NCBI RefSeq assembly: GCF_001293125.1
Contig: NZ_CP009312.1
Coordinates: 62,001 to 126,000 of the forward strand
DNA length: 64,000 nucleotides
Direction of reading: 5' to 3'
Origin: Lawsonella clevelandensis
GTDB taxonomy: Bacteria; Actinomycetota; Actinomycetes; Mycobacteriales; Mycobacteriaceae
This document shows positions 62,606 through 64,000 of this stretch, piece by piece (the stretch's first letter is position 1; every line of letters starts with the position of its first letter). Under the pieces are notes generated by a model. That model was given only the letters and a program-made list of their open reading frames with translations, did not search any database and was not told the origin of the DNA. The translations under genes and the position numbers were made by a program.

Positions 62606-63274
62606 TTAATCTTGCTCAGTGTGCATCGAATTCGTCTCCATTGACGCCGATGGCGCTGGTTCTACCGCAAGCTTCTCTGTGTCGAAGGAGGTGGCATCCA
62701 TCTCCGACCAGGATTCATCAATAATATTGAAGTAGTGCGGCTGCGAGGCATGTCCGGCGAGGCGGAAAAAACGCACCATAGGGGCTGTATGTAAGGCAAG
62801 GGCCTCGCTTACCGCATTGTTGTAGAAGCGCCGCGCCAAATTGACGCGCAACGCCGATTCTTGTAGTCCCGCCAAGTCTTCATGGTCGACTTGCGAGAAA
62901 TCGGAGCGACGCAAGACGAGTGTGAGGTCATTCTCTACCGTTTCCCGATCGCGCAGATCTAAAAGTTGAGGGCATGCAGTCGCTTCCACAATATGGGCAG
63001 TATGGCTGATGGTGTTCGCTTCACGGGACATTTCGGCAGCTTCCGCTGTGTCGACATCAAGTTGGGTGGCAGCCCGCCGCATTGCTCTGGCGACCATCCG
63101 GGCAGCAAGGGCACGGCGGTCAAGCGTTCCCTCCAGGGCAATGGCGGCCTGTTCACATCGTTTATGTAGGCGATGGAGCCGTTGCGCTGTCAAATAGGCC
63201 CAGGTAGCGGTGACAACGATACTGCTTGCCAGGATGCTAATGAGAACGACGGCCCATATCGGTAAAGAAATCAC
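62606..63274 (-). CDS. Small membrane protein, LemA-like
   Basis: The 222-residue protein has one N-terminal membrane helix (about 4-28) and then a helical soluble region. LHRLHKRCEQAAIALEGTL and the later RVNLARRFYNNAVSEAL with PHYFNI resemble the LemA family in layout, although the match is degenerate. Function is unknown. The GTG start overlaps the pimA stop by four bases (GTGA), so it is coupled to pimA. A similar protein lies between pimA and pdxS in related genera. Confidence 0.7.
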   Translation of the reverse strand: MISLPIWAVVLISILASSIVVTATWAYLTAQRLHRLHKRCEQAAIALEGTLDRRALAARMVARAMRRAATQLDVDTAEAAEMSREANTISHTAHIVEATACPQLLDLRDRETVENDLTLVLRRSDFSQVDHEDLAGLQESALRVNLARRFYNNAVSEALALHTAPMVRFFRLAGHASQPHYFNIIDESWSEMDATSFDTEKLAVEPAPSASMETNSMHTEQD

Positions 63275-64000
63275 TTGAGTTGTACCTTCCCGGCCCCCAG
63301 CGTGACGGTGTCATAAACCGCAAGTACTTGCTGGGCCACAACCGACCAATCATATTGCGCGACAAAACTCGTGGCTCGAACAACTTTGGCGGTCGTTTTC
63401 TGAGGCTCCTGCAGTGCGGTAAGAATCGTCTGTGCCAGCGCTGCAGGATCTCCTACTGGGCTGAGCCAGCCTGCTTCTCCTTTATCGAGAACAGCCACAA
63501 AAGCGGGAATCTCGCTGGCGACCACCGGAACTCCTGCCGACATAGCCTCAACGAGAACGATGCCAAAGCTTTCGCCGCCCGTATTGGGTGCAACAAAAAC
63601 ACTTGCGGAACGGAGCGCAGCGGCCTTGTCTGCCTCTGACACGTGCCCCAGTAGCGTAAGCGTACCGACATTCTCTGCAACTTTTCGCCGTAGCGTAGCG
63701 GCATCACCGTCGCCAACGACCATCAACTCGACATTCGGGTATATAGCATGGACGGCAGGTAGCGCATCCAGCAGAACATCCATTCCCTTGCGCGGCTCGT
63801 CGTAGCGCCCAAGGAAAAGTAACACGGGATGGTCTAAGCGTTCGTAACCGGACAGAGGCTGCGCCGTTCGGAATCTCGAGACTCGCACCCCATTAGGGAT
63901 AAGTACGGCATCACCCCCAATGCCGTCCATCTGCCACCGTCGTGCCATATTAGACACCGCAATTCTGCCGCTGATGCCCTCAAACCGTTTCATCAAAAAG
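63271..64000 (-). CDS. pimA: Phosphatidyl-myo-inositol mannosyltransferase, C-terminal part (gene runs off the right edge)
   Basis: Transfers the first mannose from GDP-mannose to phosphatidylinositol, starting PIM and lipoarabinomannan synthesis at the inner face of the membrane. The visible 243 or so codons contain the end of the first Rossmann domain, IPNGV, LFLGRYDEPRKGMDVLL and the GT4 donor-site GGESFGIVLVEAMSAG with its two Glu, then YDWSVVAQQV at the C-terminus. The open frame continues past base 64000, so the true start is outside. This gene is the strongest sign of Mycobacteriales. Confidence 0.94.
   Translation of the reverse strand, partial: FLMKRFEGISGRIAVSNMARRWQMDGIGGDAVLIPNGVRVSRFRTAQPLSGYERLDHPVLLFLGRYDEPRKGMDVLLDALPAVHAIYPNVELMVVGDGDAATLRRKVAENVGTLTLLGHVSEADKAAALRSASVFVAPNTGGESFGIVLVEAMSAGVPVVASEIPAFVAVLDKGEAGWLSPVGDPAALAQTILTALQEPQKTTAKVVRATSFVAQYDWSVVAQQVLAVYDTVTLGAGKVQLK

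Overview
This window is a compact, actinobacterial housekeeping stretch. The mycobacterial integration host factor MihF, WhiA, the omega/Gmk/MihF and PriA/Def/Fmt/RsmB/Rpe/Rib blocks, the PGKGP-type EF-P and, at the right edge, the phosphatidylinositol mannosyltransferase PimA together point to Mycobacteriales (Corynebacterium/Mycobacterium relatives). GC content looks moderate rather than mycobacterium-high, and genes are tightly packed with many 1-14 nt overlaps. That fits a small-genome member such as Lawsonella or a Corynebacterium relative, but this species guess is inference. No rRNA, tRNA, CRISPR, insertion sequence or prophage was seen, and no gap between genes exceeds about 260 bases. 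Almost everything is read on the minus strand; only the HEYGH metalloprotease and the membrane cyclophilin are on the plus strand.

Layout from left to right (transcription mostly right to left). 1-4.7 kb: glycolytic gap-pgk-tpiA preceded by whiA and rapZ. 4.8-14.9 kb: uvrC, the riboflavin genes ribH-ribBA-ribB-ribE-ribD, then rpe, rsmB, fmt and def. 15-20 kb: priA, metK, rpoZ, gmk and mihF. 20-28.4 kb: the complete pyrimidine operon pyrR-pyrB-pyrC-carA-carB-pyrF with a recognisable PyrR RNA-binding loop at pyrR. 28.5-37.5 kb: nusB, efp, pepQ and the shikimate genes aroQ-aroB-aroK-aroC with a prepilin peptidase and aroE, then mltG and ruvX. 37.5-47.3 kb: alaS, rarA, a kinase-like protein, aspS, a metalloprotease and hisS. 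47.4-57.5 kb: a metallo-beta-lactamase-fold hydrolase, a membrane cyclophilin, relA, apt, an oligopeptide-type binding lipoprotein, secF, secD and yajC. 57.5-64 kb: ruvB-ruvA-ruvC, yebC, pdxT, pdxS, a LemA-like membrane protein and the start-truncated pimA.

The genes group into working sets: lower glycolysis, riboflavin synthesis, de novo UMP synthesis, chorismate synthesis, Holliday-junction processing, Sec accessory machinery and PLP synthesis. Several strong hairpins mark operon ends.

I did not find a convincing undescribed multi-gene system. The points most worth a second look are: (i) a tandem duplication of the ribB domain, giving a stand-alone RibB beside a bifunctional RibBA whose C-terminus carries a His/Cys-rich tail; (ii) the absence of yvcK/cuvA between rapZ and whiA, and of coaBC between rpoZ and metK, where relatives keep them; (iii) a kinase-fold protein beside aspS with a degenerate catalytic loop; (iv) the PyrR leader; and (v) a PriA that has lost its ATPase motifs, as known for the actinobacterial type.
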